This document shows, one piece after another, positions 63,601-64,000 of a DNA stretch of 64,000 nt; the stretch's first letter is position 1, and each line of letters opens with the position of its first letter. The position numbers and the translations under genes are program-made. The notes under the pieces were generated by a model, which had not been told where the DNA came from, did no database searches, and saw nothing but the letters and a program-made list of their open reading frames with translations. This DNA is from Euwallacea fornicatus (Eukaryota; Arthropoda; Insecta; Coleoptera; Curculionidae), in contig NC_089547.1 in NCBI RefSeq assembly GCF_040115645.1, forward strand, positions 2,790,001 through 2,854,000. The letters run 5' to 3'.

Positions 63601-64000
63601 TGATTACCTCTCTGTTCGTAAAAAATTAGACAAATGAACTACGATAAACGGCGATGCGTACTTCTTCATTGCGTTAATCATCGACGATGTTCAATTGTTG
63701 ACGAGGTGAATGGTGAGGTGAATGGTGAGGTGAACGTCGTGGTGTCCCGCGAGGTGTCACCCATCGGGGTTAAAACATAGTGAAGTGGTGGTGAAATGGT
63801 GAAAACATATTGATAAACCACATTCAGCATGTGGAGCTGTGTGCCTTCCATCCACAACAACGAACGAAAAGGCCCAAGCTCCGCTGCGAGCGAGGGTGTA
63901 GCGAAACCAAACGAGATTTCCTCATTCCCGCGGCCTCGCTCCTACTCCTGTAGCTTCCGCAGGGCCGAAAACGAGCTTCGCGCTCGCAGTTCCTTCATTA
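60638..64000. other. Right flank, no gene supported
   Basis: The first few hundred nt should hold the CHCHD2 promoter. No known protein is recognisable in the remaining 3 kb. A short tandem array of GAGGTGAATGGT lies near 63702-63735. The last 120 nt become GC-rich (TCCCGCGGCCTCGC), which may mark a promoter or first exon of a gene off the right edge. Confidence 0.45.
63702..63735. repeat. Short tandem repeat GAGGTGAATGGT
   Basis: About three near-perfect 12-nt units in tandem, followed by diverged GAGGTG words. A simple local duplication. Confidence 0.75.

Noticed and set aside
63330..63629. 99-codon + strand ORF with a hydrophobic start
   Set aside because: The N-terminus resembles a signal peptide, but there is no ATG context, splice or family support, and the composition matches the flanks.
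1..64000. CRISPR arrays, rRNA or prokaryotic operons
   Set aside because: No regularly spaced identical repeats, no rRNA-like sequence, and all genes are intron-containing eukaryotic genes.

Overview
This window looks like an insect nuclear genome, possibly a beetle, although the order is inference. It is AT-rich, its genes have canonical GT-AG introns (many only 50-60 nt), and it carries insect gene families such as a spaetzle-type neurotrophin, a slicer-type AGO2 and insect-style Tc1/mariner remnants. Exon chains below were built by hand from splice sites and reading phase, and every chain called as a known gene closes in frame.

Left part (1-21 kb): no coding exon is visible from 1 to about 6.59 kb. 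DRC3, an axonemal nexin-dynein regulatory complex subunit, follows on the + strand (6593-8922, 11 exons). The first three coding exons of a GRK2/Gprk1-type G-protein-coupled receptor kinase lie on the - strand (20974 down to 9571), separated by large introns. The rest of the kinase is not in the window and presumably lies off the left edge. If so, DRC3 is nested in a GRK intron on the opposite strand. GRK intron 2 holds three decayed Tc1/mariner elements, one of them inserted into the terminal inverted repeat of another.

Middle part (21-44 kb): a tentative, unidentified spliced transcript sits on the - strand at 22.5-23.5 kb. Next come mRpS7 (+, 24214-25509) and SMC6 (-, 29270-25950), which converge. 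BRAT1 (+, 31355-36359, 18 exons) converges on COX6A (-, 37361-36895). An unidentified 67-codon ORF lies 39 nt upstream of COX6A on the same strand and may share its mRNA. MAP kinase kinase 4 (+, 38196-41688) is divergent from that pair.

Right part (44-64 kb): a spaetzle-family neurotrophin (-, 46041-43986, first exon not found) is followed by about 4.8 kb with no recognisable gene and an orphan GC-richer coding-like exon at 50.8 kb. AGO2 (+, 52412-58904, 15 exons, 1112 codons, catalytic DEDH intact) follows, with transposase fragments in two introns and a degenerate tandem repeat in a third. A CHCHD2 twin-CX9C gene (-, 60637-59347) converges on it. I see no supportable gene from 60.64 kb to the right edge.

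The genes are an ordinary mix: signalling (GRK, MKK4, spaetzle), mitochondrial (mRpS7, COX6A, CHCHD2), genome maintenance or RNA 3'-end processing (SMC6, BRAT1), cilia (DRC3) and antiviral/anti-transposon RNAi (AGO2). I found no operon-like defence or biosynthetic system. The observations most worth following are the nested Tc1 insertion, the possible dicistronic COX6A transcript, a candidate 28-residue membrane micropeptide, the conserved D-C-Y tail of BRAT1 and the orphan exon upstream of AGO2.
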